A stretch of 64,000 bases of DNA from Trileptium ribeirensis (taxonomy: Eukaryota > Nematoda > Enoplea > Enoplida > Thoracostomopsidae): NCBI GenBank assembly GCA_030248225.1, contig JASANE010024760.1:1-64000 (forward strand), written 5' to 3'. This document shows positions 24,570-36,384 of this stretch, piece by piece. The notes below the pieces were generated by a model that made no database searches, was not told the DNA's origin, and was given only the letters and a program-made list of their open reading frames with translations. The position numbers and the translations under genes are program-made. Numbering within the stretch: the stretch's first letter is position 1; every line of letters starts with the position of its first letter.

Positions 24570-25022
24570 TATATGTTGTATTTTATCAGTTTATCATGAT
24601 TTCCATAATATGCCGTTTTCAGTATAACTATATATGTTGTATTTTACCAGTTATCATGACTTCTCTAATATGCCATGTTCAGTATAGCTAAATATATGTT
24701 GTATTTTATCAGTTTATCATTATTTCCGTAATATGCCGTGTTCAGTATAACTAAATATATGTTGTATTTTATAAGTTTATCATGATTTCCGTAATATGCC
24801 GTGTTCAGTATAACTAAATATATGTTGTGTCTTGTCAGTTATCATGATTTCCGTAATATGCCGTGTTCAGTATAACTAAATCGATGTTGTGTCTTATCAG
24901 TTATCATGATTTCCGCAATATGCCGTGCTCCGTATAACTAAATCAGTGTTGTATTTTACCAGTTATCATGATTTCCGTAATATGCCGCATTTAGAGTATC
25001 TTAACCAGTGTATTTTATCATT
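24570..25022. repeat. 62-63-bp minisatellite, about 7 copies
   Basis: Consecutive units begin TGTTGTATTTTATCAG and contain TTATCATGATTTCCGTAATA, TGCCGTGTTCAGTATAACTA and AATATA. The last unit is degraded. The array lies at the border between AT-rich DNA and the more GC-rich segment to the right. Confidence 0.9.
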
Positions 25023-26505
25023 CGATGCCACATGTTATAATTTGATCATCTTTTTACCTTTGTTTGTTGAGTCCTTGTCTGATTACCGGGACGAGTGTTG
25101 TACACGATGATTCGGACGAAGTAGCGAAGATTAGGATGTTTCAACAGATTTGTGAGGCTGGACATTGAGCCCCGTACCGATAGAAAAAAGAGGAATCACG
25201 CAGAACCCAACCAGTCATCATTAAACGTTAAAGATTTGACGGTTAGGACCGCCCGGGTATAGGAGGCGCCTAGCTGCACGCTCAAATTAACAAGTTTGTA
25301 GAAAGTGAAAATATCAAGTCTACCTGGTTCTAGCTGTGTACTAAGCAATGGTCACGGGAAACAACAAGCCGCAACAAGTTGAAATTACAAGTACGGTAGC
25401 TTTCGACATTACAGAGAACGACGGATGTCGGGTTAAGTTGATGGCCCGTAACCGTCTTGTGTACCATGATCCGGGAAAATAACGGGAGCATGTCGGTAGA
25501 GCATTTTGAGGACTATTGCTGGAGATCGAACTGCCCCGGACCCTACCAAAAGCCCGCTCTTAATTCGAAACGGCTATCGCTACTTATGCTAAGTTGGGTT
25601 GTCGTGACAGAAACAGGACTGTTACTTTCTATATACTTATATCATACTATATATGTGTGTATGTGTCTCTTAGACGACTGCGTATGGATACAAGGCCTCT
25701 GAGCCTCCCCTCACAACCTTGAACGTTCTCCCCTGAGCGTATCTCAGGCAAAACCGTCCTTTTTGTCTTATTACCCCTTTGTAACATGCGACTGATACAA
25801 GCCCCCCACCCTCCTACATCTTCGATCTCGCACCACATTTCTGAACTGGTACATGCGACCCCACGTTTTGCTCAACTTAACAAATCACATCCAACGACAT
25901 GTGCCGGAGCGCCGCCGGATTCCCCGCTGACCCGCTGTAGTCATTCAAAGATGCCCCAGTTTCTGCCGCCAACCACTAGTGGGCGCCAATTATCCGAGAT
26001 TTTTCTGTTAATTCCAAAACGGGCGAACTGCCCCTCATTGTCTTCGTCTCGTCTAGACGTCTCCAAAAATACCCGGCGAGTCAACGCCAGTCGCCCCGTT
26101 AACTCAGGACGGCCGACCAAATCTCCCCTACATTCATTGCCACTCTCTATTCGTGTTGATTTTAGCACCCCTTTAACCCCTGCCTTTCGGACAAAGATAT
26201 CATCCCTCATTAGAACCGCCATTCAATGTCAGAACAGGGCCCTTGACCCGCTGAGAGTCCGTTGGAGAATTCCCTACCTCCAGCCCCGAGATGGGTACAT
26301 TCCCATCATCGGTTCCCCCTGAGAGGTGTGAAAACCAGCTTGATCAGCTAGAAATCGCGAAAGAACGTGGTTTTTACTTGACGTTCTGAGGTGTCTTCAT
26401 GAAAAGGGTCACCTTCCACATCGCAATTAGCTTAATTGGATGGGCGGCATGCCGAGATATCAAAGACAACGCAGCAGATGGGGTCGACGCGAAGTACCAA
26501 GTCCA
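25023..26505. other. GC-enriched stretch with open frames of unknown nature
   Basis: Base composition rises here. A 44-codon ATG frame at 25,348-25,482 (MVTGNNKPQQVEITSTV start) looks protein-like and can be followed in another frame to about 25,640 after a one-base shift, as in a decayed gene. At 25,786-26,322 a 178-codon plus-strand frame (Pro/Ser/Arg-rich) overlaps a 93-codon minus-strand frame (25,941-26,222). Neither matches a family I know, and their overlap means at most one is real. A decayed retroelement is possible, but no reverse transcriptase, integrase or LTR was recognised. Confidence 0.35.
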
Positions 26506-28426
26506 TACATGCCGGAATGGGGGGTAGGGGGTAACCCCCCCCCCCGAGGCCGAAAAGTCCAGGGGGGTTACCCCCCTTGGGGTGCGCAGCACAAAACTTG
26601 CGCAAATTGTGCCTGCTTGTTGCTAGTGGTGCATATACAGCTGTAAATTTGTGGAAAGCTTTTTGTTGAAAGACGTCATTCCCTGAAATAAAAGTTAACC
26701 GAAATACTTATTTATATACCAACTAGATTTAGACATTGAATGTCTGCTATGGTCCACGGTGGATTAACCACGAACTCAGCACTAAAATAGCACTGGAACA
26801 CTCCATCGCCGTAGGAGTCGCACCCGATAGCTCACCAGACAAAAGCCACGGGCGAGCTTTCTTATGCCACAGACCCATACCACATGAAATTGCTCAATTT
26901 TTACTTAGTTGTCATTTCATTTGTTTCTGAATTTGAAAGATTTCCTATTTGAGAGATCAGTGATTACTCAAATAATTTACAATTACAATACAAATTATTA
27001 CATTCACAGAGATGCTTTGTTTAACTGCTTCAGCGGGTTCGTTTTTACCACCGGAAACTATTACCAATAATTTATGTTGTGAACGGCACTCTAACGTTTA
27101 AATAGTCGCACGCTGGGCTGCGCCAAGACCTGGCATACGACATTGAAACATGACATTACTAATTAGTTTGATATTCTCTGTTCAGCCAGACAAAGCATAC
27201 GCGAGCAACCACTGATCTCGAGCAATGATTTCTCGCGATCTATTGATCTTTATTGCTAACCTTCGTCACTGCTAATTTCGTTTAAAAAATTTAATCCTAT
27301 TACCAAGTATTTGGTGGAAAATGCACAAGATGTGGTTTAACAAAATGTTCAGCAATGTTTGTTAAATGTTCTGGAGCGTTTATAACCAAATAAATGATAA
27401 TAGGATTAAATACATTATGGGTACATGTGGCATAAGAAAGCCCGTTAGTTGCTACCGGCAAAATCCTACTCTGATGTGTTTTGATTTTCTCAAGCCAAGA
27501 ATTTTTGAAAAAAATACTCTGTATTCCAGTGACCCGTTTCCACCTGCCTCTCTGTTATTTTTGAAACTTGTTCGTCTACTAATGCAATCTCAACATGCGA
27601 TGCTCCGCTAGTTGACGCCACAGCATCAGCTGTAACTTCGCAGACTTCACTTCGCGCGGTTGCTGTGGCTTCGCTCACTACAGAAGCAAAGCTTTGCGTT
27701 GTAACTGACCAATGTTCAGCAGGTGTCATTCCTGAAGAACCAACTGTGCAAGCGTGCTCTTATATTAAACGTTAAAAACGTTAAAAACGAATCTGCGAAT
27801 ATCTCAAGCCCAACACAGTACACTCTGTTACGGTAGACACTGTGTTCACTGAATGCATATTTCACAAATAACTGTTCAAAAAGCTACCGCGCTGTTTTCA
27901 TGTTATGAATATCTATTGCCAATTCTAAAAAACTACTTTGCTTTCTTTTAATGAAGGTTATTCGTGCTGGAACATATTCTGAATTCTGTTGCTAATCTAG
28001 CATGATTTTTCAGCTCTGAAACAGGCATGTATATACAAATAATAGTTTGAAATATACCGGGGAAGACAACTTTCAACCAAAAAATTTTCTAACAGAGGCA
28101 GCTAAATCAACAAGTGTCTTTGATTGTCCTAACGAGCGTTTTGGGACCGGATCGGCACCAGTTTAGGCCGAGATAGATTAAAATAACTGAAAGAATTACT
28201 GTAGATCAACAAATACGGTGAAAAAACGTGCGCAATGTGCCCCTTCGCGTTTCTTGCGGTGCATGTAGACAAACTGAACACGTAGGTGAAAAATATACAT
28301 CCGACGATCAAAAAAAGGTCCTCACGAGACCGACTCCACCCTAGACAAGTTTGGCTGGCCAGGGGGGTTACCCCCTGAGATGGCCGCGACCCACGCCCCC
28401 CGTGGGCGACTCTGCCCCCCTGGCAT
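26506..28426. mobile_element. Possible element bounded by G/C hairpin ends
   Basis: Near 26,506 CATGCC is followed by G-runs and the palindromic core GGGGGTAACCCCCC; near 28,350-28,426 the complement appears (CCAGGGGGGTTACCCCC, then CCCCCCTGGCATG). The right end alone can fold: GCCAGGGGGG against CCCCCCTGGC. The ends are roughly complementary, but no clear target duplication is visible, so the two G/C islands may be independent. The interior is AT-rich and contains the candidate exon at 27,544-27,743. Confidence 0.3.
27544..27743 (-). CDS. Candidate internal exon, unknown Ala/Ser/Thr/Val-rich protein
   Basis: A 200-nt segment between a CACAG acceptor and a CAG|GTGGAA donor is open for 66 codons (2 bases + 66 codons, ending in phase 0). 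The protein is rich in Ala, Ser, Thr, Val and Glu, with segments such as ATARSEVCEVTADA and VDEQVSKITERQ, amphipathic and without hydrophobic stretches. The open frame extends about 11 codons upstream and 19 codons past the donor. Composition differs strongly from the AT-rich flanks, which favours coding. No domain recognised and no partner exon found nearby. Confidence 0.35.
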
Positions 28427-30557
28427 GACCGACCGTCGGCATGTATGACCAAGTCGTTGGGATAATTAACGTCTCACGTTCGGATCCGTTTGCTGATCGT
28501 TGCGTGGGAGTATACGCGGCCGATTCAAACGATAAGCAAACGATTAAGCAATCTAAAACAACAAATACATATGAATTGAAGACCGAATGTCCCGGAAGTC
28601 GCCACTGATGACCCAACCAATCTGGGACAGGAAATCGTTCTAAGGAAAAGTGCGTTAGATTTGAATTTTAACGCACATCCGGCGTTAATTGCGGGAAGTC
28701 AAAGCTTTAGAGCTCACGTTTCATGGGAAAGTGTGGGCTGAAATCGCAGATGGCTGACCTACGATTATTCGGAAGGTTCAAGCTTGATGTCGGCGAAATT
28801 CATTGAAGCCGACTCTCCCTAAAGCAGGTCGATGGTTTACGGTAATGCTTACTTCCGGAAAATTCTAAATTTTCCGATTGGATCAAAAGACCGACTCAGC
28901 AAACCACGACCCGAATTAAGTCGCCCATGATTGGAGACCAAAAGAAAAGCACACAAAATGATCGACAGAATTTTCGAGGTTGGGAGTGACGCTCGAAAAA
29001 TTCGAATCAGTTTGACTTCGGCAGCGCGGAGTTCGGTCGACTTTACTGACCGGCTCTGACGCAGGGCTTTTACGAGTGTTTTATTTCTGACTTCCGCTTT
29101 CTCTCGTGCTTACTTGTTCTAGCGTTTGGAATGGATTCGACGATCGAAGGACCCGCGCAGACAATTCCTGTCTCGCGAAGGGGGCTAGCGCTTGCTGCCC
29201 CGGATCGAAGTTCGACAGTGAGAATGAGCCGAGTTGCCTGGACTATGGGGGTTTAGTTCCCCAAATGTCAGAGTAACAGACCATTCATAGGACCATTGAC
29301 CCTTAGGCTGACTCAGCGTTAGACGACGCGCTCCACCCCCTGACTCGCTATAGTATTATTAAGTCCGTGACAAACCTCCTTAAGTCGAGTCCAGTTTTGG
29401 CCGCTGTGGGCAGATGCACGGGATGATAGAAAATTGTAGGAGAAAAAGTCAAACTCTTTCTGATTCCCCGTGGTCTTACGTAGGACAACTCAAAACGGAC
29501 GATTCATTCGTCCAGGCGTTACATGACTCGCAACTCTCGAGAAAGGATGAGTGAATTTTCCTGAGCCGACCACGGTAAAATTTTAAAATGCTTCTGAGCT
29601 GAAGCAATAGGGACTTACTTTATCATATGCATTTATGGTTTACAAATTTACAGCTTAGCTTACCGTTCGACGCTCATGCCGTGTTTGGGCTCGAACAGAC
29701 GTGTAGCTTAAGAACGAAGGACTAGTCTACGTTGGGCTCTAGGAAGCCCCAAAATTTCGTTTATCCGGATGAGCTAAGAAAATTTGTAACACCAAAAAAC
29801 TGATCAACTCCTAAGCACACCAGCTTGAGATTAAGGTGTTTGCTATTCCCGAGGGACAATGTTAATGGATCGTCTTGGTTTGATTGTCAGGCTCTTGTTT
29901 TTAGCGATTCTTTGTGCACATATTATTAAAAGTTGTAAGGCCGTTGTACCAGTGTAGGCAAACTTGGGAGACAGTAAACAAACACGAAATTTACTCGAAC
30001 GACTGTCCGAAGCGACTACCCCGACCCCCAAAGTGATCCAAAACGCCGGAAGAGCGATGCCTCCAGCCGTTCAAAATTCCGCCAGCACTCATGTAGTGCC
30101 CCGCGTTGACAGCTCGAAGATGATGCATTATGCCAGTACTCTAAAATTACTTCGACAGGAACATCAAGATTACTGATGTTCAACATAGCATAGTTACATG
30201 GCCCACGTTCTGGACTAACGTCCGAGTAATTAACATTACTAAAATGGTTCGACGGCGTGTCCCAACGCCATCTTCAGTAGCTGCTCTCTTGCGAAGACAC
30301 ACCCCGTGCTCCCGCCTTGAAAAAAGGAACTAATATGTTTCCAAACCCAATAAAGAAAACTTTCCCCCTTCGTTCGGACCATTTTGGTCCCACACTGAGC
30401 GAGAGCAAAACCCCGTTGTTCCTTCGAAGCGACTTGATCGCTGAGTTTAGCTTGGTTTTACTATTTATCCTGAGTTGTCCGTTAGGCTGCGTACTATGTA
30501 TGCCCAGATTTTATCTCAGTTGTCTTTTCTCCCTTTTTTCAGTTTTTCGGATTCGAT
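28427..30557. other. GC-enriched stretch, no recognised gene
   Basis: Base composition is near balanced and CpG is frequent, unlike the AT-rich flanks. One minus-strand ORF (28,368-28,616) and one plus-strand frame (29,964-30,176; contains ATTPTPKVIQNAGRAMPPAV) look somewhat protein-like, but none has a known motif. From 28,622 to 29,060 one plus frame is interrupted by only a few stops. I see no LTRs and no transposase. Confidence 0.4.
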
Positions 30558-30565
30558 CCTGCACG
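30558..30565. other. 8-bp target duplication, left copy
   Basis: CCTGCACG, repeated exactly at 31,386-31,393 on the other side of the 820-bp hAT element. A perfect match indicates a fairly recent insertion. Confidence 0.9.
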
Positions 30566-31385
30566 CAGGGCCGCCGCTAGGATGTCCGAGCCCCCCCCCC
30601 CAGCAGGCTGCGAGCCCCCCCCCCCCCAGCAGGCTGCGAGGCCCCCCAGCAGGCTGCGAGGCCCCTATCACATTTCTTAACTAATGTAATCGTTTTCCAA
30701 TACACTTACCTTAAGACATTATACTCTAAAAATTTGCAAAGACCGTGTACCCTTAAATTTGAGAGCTGTTCCTTAAATTAAGATAGTATGCATGGTCATA
30801 ATTTTATAAACAGTCTTTGCAATATTTTAAAAGCATCCTTATAGCCTGCTCCTTTGTACGTTTGCGCTTTGAAGCACCACTTTCGAATACCATAATTTCA
30901 TTTCACGAACACATATTTCATATATCAAAATTTAATATTATTATGCCTAAATTATAACAAAATTACTAATACTAATATTTATTTTAACCGTCAAGACTTA
31001 TCACGTAGATAACACCGGAATATAACCAGGGGCCTCAAGGCCTCTACTAGTTTATTTCACACCAAATGCTATACATTAGTTGCATAGACGCTGACCTAAA
31101 TAAATTTTCGTGTATGTCCGTAAAACAGGCGCCTAGTGAAAACACTAACTTTGAACCACGGAACGGTTAAAATCATACTCACGATTAGGCTTCTAAACTC
31201 TGAGGTTACCTTTGTATATCGTGTACATTTACTTTGCGAAAGGTGCTTGAGGTTGTGCTGCGGCTCCCAACTTTTTCAACTTTTCACCCAGAGGCTATGA
31301 GATGAGGCCCCTGTAAGGCGCGAGGCCCCTGCAAGGGGCGAGGCCTCCCCCTAGGGGGGGTAGGGGGGTGCTAACGGCGGCTCTG
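30566..31385. mobile_element. Non-autonomous hAT-type transposon, 820 bp
   Basis: The ends are inverted repeats CAGGGCCGCCGCTAG (30,566-30,580) and the complement of CAGAGCCGCCGTTAG (to 31,385). The element is flanked by a perfect 8-bp direct repeat, CCTGCACG, at 30,558-30,565 and 31,386-31,393. An 8-bp target duplication and a terminus beginning CAG with a GC-rich continuation are hallmarks of the hAT superfamily. Just inside the left end are three runs of C followed by AGCAGGCTGCGAG; the right end has GAGGCCCCTG repeats and a G-run. The AT-rich centre carries no transposase frame, so it would rely on one supplied in trans. Confidence 0.9.
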
Positions 31386-31393
31386 CCTGCACG

Positions 31394-33260
31394 GTGAATT
31401 TAAGCCCGCTGCAGAATCACACGTCTTAACCAGTCGACTACACGTACTTAGGGACATCGACTACTACGTCGATGATAACTCTACTGCACAACAGTGCAGT
31501 CCAGACACTGCAATACTGCAGTGTTTTAAGACTATATGATAAGCGATAGAGAGAGTCGAAGAGAAGACAACCAACGAGAGAAGGAAGCGTCATGGGTCAA
31601 CCGCCTCTTGCCCTTTGCTTGGAACGACCCCAAGATTAGGAAATAAGTCTAGGAAACCTATCGACGGGGCACAGAGCGGCCGTGTGTCGCGCCCCCTTCC
31701 CGCCCCTAAGAAACGGCCTCGGAGTCGAAGTAAATTCAGATAACCAGGCTCATCGCTCGGGGCGGCCATGGAAAATGCCCGTGCGATCGCATCATGGCGT
31801 TTCGCGCCACAACAACAAACCTTCCCGGAATCCGACGAATTATTGTGCCCCCCCTTTTTTTCTTTTATTTCGAGGTTCGGGCAGTCTTATCGTGTGTTCT
31901 GTTGAACCCTGGTAGACCAAGTCACCCGAAACGGTAACATGAATCCACGTGTAGTCGATACCTCGAGTAAGTCGTCATGATAAAACAGGGGATAGCACCC
32001 AGGAGCACCTTACCGCCGTTTTGCACGGAGTAGCGACCAAACATGTTTTTGTGCTGTTAGCGTAGAACTCGCATGGTCAAGCCCTGTCGCCGTTTTTTTC
32101 CTCATGCCTGTCTTGTATCCGTTACCGCGTGTAACGAGCCTTTGTTTAGAATTGCACTCCCTAAGGAGCATTTTTCCGAGGCACGCTAGGGCCCTTGCTT
32201 TTCGCGTCTCATAGCCGAGGAGATTCGTTAAGATTGAACATGAGCGAGTATAACCGCCCCTAGTCCGCAATTACGCGGGTACCTGTATGCTCCGTCCCCG
32301 AATTTGCCTGTTTAACACGCCCAACGCCCCATAGTCAATATAACTGAAGCAATAGCAGCGAGTTGCTATTAAGCTTTTTAGGTTCGAGCTGCTCAGTCCG
32401 GGGACATGATACACTCGTCCCACCGATAACGGTTAATAACTGAAATAAACGATGTATTATAGGTAACGAGTGTCGTGTTAGTAAATACCGAGACGTTAGG
32501 AATTCTGTTGGTTTGTCCGCTCGGACGAGTCGGCCCTGCCCGCCATGGCTTTTGGACGAGAATGTTTCAAGCACTGACGCGCATGGCCGGCGACCATCAC
32601 TGTTAATCTTGGAATAATACACGAGGAGGCCAGGAGAAACTTAGACAAGTGTAGCCCGCTAGGTCGAAAGCTTTACTGGGAATATTTTCATACATCGCGC
32701 TCCCAATCGCGCTGAAATTATACTAGACAAATTATTAGTTCTCTAACGTGAATTAGTTAAGGAAAGCAGGCCACGCCTTTGATCTTCCGATATTAAACTC
32801 TCAGGGCTTTTCGGAACCCTGTGGGGCCACTTAGGCTACAACGCTCCCCAGCGGAGAAATCGAGGGCCTTAACTAGGCAGAACAACTTGAGTTTCAACTT
32901 TCTAAGACAATTATCAGATTTCACTCCAGCCTTTAACACTTAAACGGTTTCAAATAACTTCCGATGAGTCCAAGATAGGGAACGACGGCCAAGCGCCATG
33001 ACCTGTGAGCAGGTGTCGGTGCTAGCCTCCCAGAGGCACCTCAGAAATCATACCAGAAACTAGACGGGTGCGCAACCAATCGGGCGGGGTCCGAACACAC
33101 CCCGGGAAGCGCGCCTGCAGCCTGCTAAGCTCCGTAGCTTCTTGGGGCTGACCAAGAATAGGGTTAAAACTTTGAAAATTCATGGTCCACCCTTGAGGTT
33201 ACGATAGCCGGGGTCGTATGGGCATGGTGTTAGGAAGTTGCGCCATGCAGCTGCGTCCCG
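31394..33260. other. GC-enriched stretch, no recognised gene
   Basis: This continues the balanced-composition segment. Minus-strand frames at 32,010-32,270 and 32,335-32,622 (86 and 95 codons, the second starting MYYSKINSDGRRP) are open, but no family is recognised, and frames of this length are expected at this GC content. Composition returns to AT-rich at about 33,260-33,280. Confidence 0.35.
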
Positions 33261-33717
33261 TTATTACATAAGCAACTTATTTATATGAATTTTAATCTTA
33301 GAAAACTATTCATAAAAGGTGCATATATGTTTGTCCGGAAACTTATTGATGGGTAGCTTGTGATCTTAACTGGTGGCAAAATTACATGTGGTATTTTAAA
33401 GAATATAAAATTAAATCAGTGAGCTTACAAGGCGGTTTGAGACTTTAAAAATGTTGTAGTGCTTAATAATAATAGCGATTGCTCGGAGTTGTCGAAAGCT
33501 GTAAAGTGGATAGATCAGTAGTACATTAGGCACAATCCCCATTACGCGTCAAATAAAATAAGTGGGAAAATCAGAATTTATCAATCAATTCAATGCTGAC
33601 GAACAAATGAGTGATACAGACGGAACAAGACCTCATTACACAGCTTAACGGTATCTGATGATAGTCTGCTGCTAAATTCTTCGCTGTATTTAATAAAATT
33701 TGTTATTTTTTGCTAAA

Positions 33718-33723
33718 TTTATT
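33718..33723 (-). terminator. Possible polyadenylation signal AATAAA
   Basis: AATAAA on the minus strand, about 270 bp past the TGA of the candidate tail exon. The motif is common in AT-rich DNA, so its value depends on the exon being real. Confidence 0.25.
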
Positions 33724-33991
33724 CCATTTGTAACATATTTGACCTAAAGTATTTCACTGCGAATGATCCACAATAAGTTTCCACAATTGTTCCGGCGGCT
33801 CGTAATTTGGATCTTTGAATGCGTCGAAAATAACACGGCGCATGCAGCGTGTGAAGTTGACGAATTTCCGCTTCATTAGGCGGCTTCCGAATTGTCGGCT
33901 TTGGTTGGAGTGCAAGCCGAATGTACCGATCGCCCTCGTTCTGCCGTTAATGTCTTACAGATTTTACGTGAACGGCGTTTAGGCGGTGGTG

Positions 33992-34073
33992 TCAGATCAC
34001 ATCGCTGTAGTCGCCTTCTGATGCATGCGTTTGGTATTCGATGTACGTGACATCCTTAGATGATGAAGCTATG
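33992..34073 (-). CDS. Candidate terminal exon: tyrosine-bearing cytoplasmic tail
   Basis: Downstream of a classic pyrimidine-rich acceptor (TTTTCTCTAATTTTAG, minus strand, ending at 34,074) an 82-nt exon encodes 26 residues and a TGA stop: IASSSKDVTYIEYQTHASEG followed by DYSDVI. It is short, Ser/Asp/Glu-rich and holds three Tyr, one in a YSDV (YxxV) context and two in VTYIEY, resembling the phosphotyrosine tails of membrane receptors. Not a strict ITIM, because the residue two before Tyr is Gly in the YSDV motif. An AATAAA lies ~270 bp further along the strand (33,718-33,723). Upstream exons would lie to the right, in the A-B-A' repeats, where I found none. An alternative frame at 33,780-33,930 (minus) is also open, so the exon call is tentative. 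Confidence 0.4.
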
Positions 34074-34161
34074 CTAAAATTAGAGAAAATTTACAAGATT
34101 AGTTAACTACCAAAATACCATCCTGTCTGGTGAATTAGACTACAGAAATAACATAAAATCA

Positions 34162-36384
34162 ACTAAGCTCCATATTTATGATAAAAGCTATCGTGCTGGT
34201 AACGTGCGCAATGCAACATATAGCTTAACAAATAAAGGTTTGATATACCGATGAAGTTATACGCCATTTTTCTATTTCATTTAAGCAAACAACATCATTC
34301 TTGGGCTCAACCCTACCTTAGGACAGCTCATAACCATTATGATATTCGGCACCCTACTAGTACAACAATTCGAGTCCGTGTATCATTGCCATAAAATTAA
34401 ACCAACTTAAAATATGTGCATCCTAATCCTCTAAAATGACCTGCCTCGTCATGGCCACCACGTGGGATTACCAGGCCTTCTTCGCGGCAAGATTCCATAA
34501 GAAATGATAGCCGACATCCCCAATGGTTGGCAAAGGAAAGGGTTGCAAGTAAACAGCGAGTTCGAGAGATACCTAAGATAAAATAATAAAACCAAGGATA
34601 ATGGGGAAGAACCACCAAAGGGATGGACCGGTCTACCAGCGGTCGGAGATACACTTTACCATTGATTAAAAATGGGCGAGTTCAGGAATACGTAGAGTTG
34701 TCATTGCCTATTAAGGCAGAGGCGCTGAGGTGTAGGTGTAAGTCGTATTAAAATGTGCCATAACAACCGGTGGATCTAAATCAAAATAAAGGTACGAAAG
34801 GTTGGCCATGTGCAAGTGTTTAAAAATAAACCAAATATTTCCGTCATGTACATCGAACTAAGTTCGATTATAAAACAACGCCATTAAAATTGCTGTTGAA
34901 CAAATAAACAAGCTGAGTAAATTACGCCGTGACTGTGTCCTCCATTGTAGTGTAAGTAAAATAAATAATAAGATGAGCACTACACGTGCCATACTTTGCC
35001 GGTATCTTTAACTTCAGAAATTAAATGGTTCCAAATCTACCTATATACTAACAGAAGTAACTTCTTTATTATACATCTCCCTAATTGAAAGTTTATTTGG
35101 CTGTAGCGCGTTCAAGGAAACTGGCTACATCAGGAATCCTAGATAAATGTAAAATTTGCATAACTAACTGCTTCAGCAGCACGGGAAGAGAAATAATGTA
35201 TTAAATTTGGAAGTGGTGGTATAAACAACAAAACAAAGGAGAAAGAAAGCGCAAAACAGCCAGCGTAGCGACTGCGCAGCGGGCGAATTATTGTTATTAT
35301 AATAATACATTATTATTATTATTGGTACTATTATAATTATTATTATAATATTCACATGTAACCACCGTGAAAGGGACGGCGTATGCGCTATGAGTGGAGG
35401 CGCGGAACCTCATAGGTAATGTTTCTAGGGATGAAAGGTAAAAGTGCTACCGTGGTCTGATTTTGTGCACTCGGCACCCTTTAGCCACGACCCAGTAAGA
35501 ACTTTCTACAATTTATTCAATTAAAAATATCGTTCTACATTGCTTCAGCGGAATCGAGTAATCGTGCCAAAGACAGTCCTGCTACAGCGTGTTCTTGTGG
35601 CGAGCCACAACCAGTTTCTGGAAAATCGCTGAGGCTTTTGGATCAGAATTTGTGTTATAAAAACAGTCAATTTGTACTACCCTGGGGAATGAACTTTTCG
35701 AAAGAACATAATTACTGATATGCAAATATTTCAAGGTGACTTTATAACGTAACGGGCTTCACAGTGGAGCGCTCGACTAGCAAGTCCACAGCGCATTCAA
35801 GAAATTTTCCCTAAAATTTTACTTTGCTGCAGAGTGCTCAAGTAAGCCGTCACTCAGCCCTATATGAAAATCAACATGCAATGCTCGCGTAAGCGAATCC
35901 ACAGTTCATTTGCGAAAATTTTCTAGCAAAACGATCTCACCGTGGCGTGTTCGAGTAACGAATCCACCTCGTTAAATTGCTATAATTTTGCAAAAATCTT
36001 AACTATTGTCGGAAATTTCAAGAGGGTTGAAACAGTGCGGACAATCATCGTTATGCCTATGGGAAAAGCCGTTATATGTAATTCCAGGGTGAACTACATT
36101 TAGTTCTGAAAGCTTCAAACTCTGTCATGGCTTTACTAAGCGGCCAGAGGTAAGACAAGAGTTGACGCTGGGTTCCCTTCCAAAATCAACTATAAATGTT
36201 ATAGGATTCACAGCGGTAAGCTGTACTATAAGTAAAAGCTATATTCAGTTCCTTCTACTTGTACAATAAATAAACAAAAGATAGATGCATTACCCGTATA
36301 GATCGTAATAATAAATCGTAGAATTCCAGTCGCTCTACTTGGTATGTCAGGTTGTCTGAAAATAACAGAGTGAATAAGTTAGAC
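34162..36384 (+). repeat. Repeat A, first copy
   Basis: About 2.2 kb, present again in direct orientation at 39,420-41,702, and (from 34,603 on) in inverted orientation at 37,578-39,373. Contains a TTATTATAATAAT-type AT hairpin between two GC-richer blocks (GCGCAGCGGGCG and GTGAAAGGGACGGCG). No intact gene; open frames such as 34,397-34,654 are broken in other copies. Confidence 0.92.
35284..35352. repeat. AT hairpin/microsatellite in repeat A (three copies)
   Basis: ATTATTATTATAATAAT-type sequence that can fold on itself; also at 38,618-38,692 (inverted) and 40,591-40,659. It lies between GC-richer blocks and could be a replication-slippage or breakage point. Confidence 0.7.

Noticed and set aside
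24570..25022. CRISPR array
   Set aside because: Units repeat across their whole length with no unique spacers; this is a minisatellite.
25786..26322. 178-codon Pro/Ser-rich frame
   Set aside because: Longest frame in the window, but overlaps an equally plausible minus-strand frame, has low-complexity composition and no known domain; kept only as a note.
28427..33260. LTR retrotransposon or bacterial contamination
   Set aside because: No LTR pair, reverse transcriptase, integrase or bacterial operon structure was seen, and a hAT element with a perfect target duplication lies inside.
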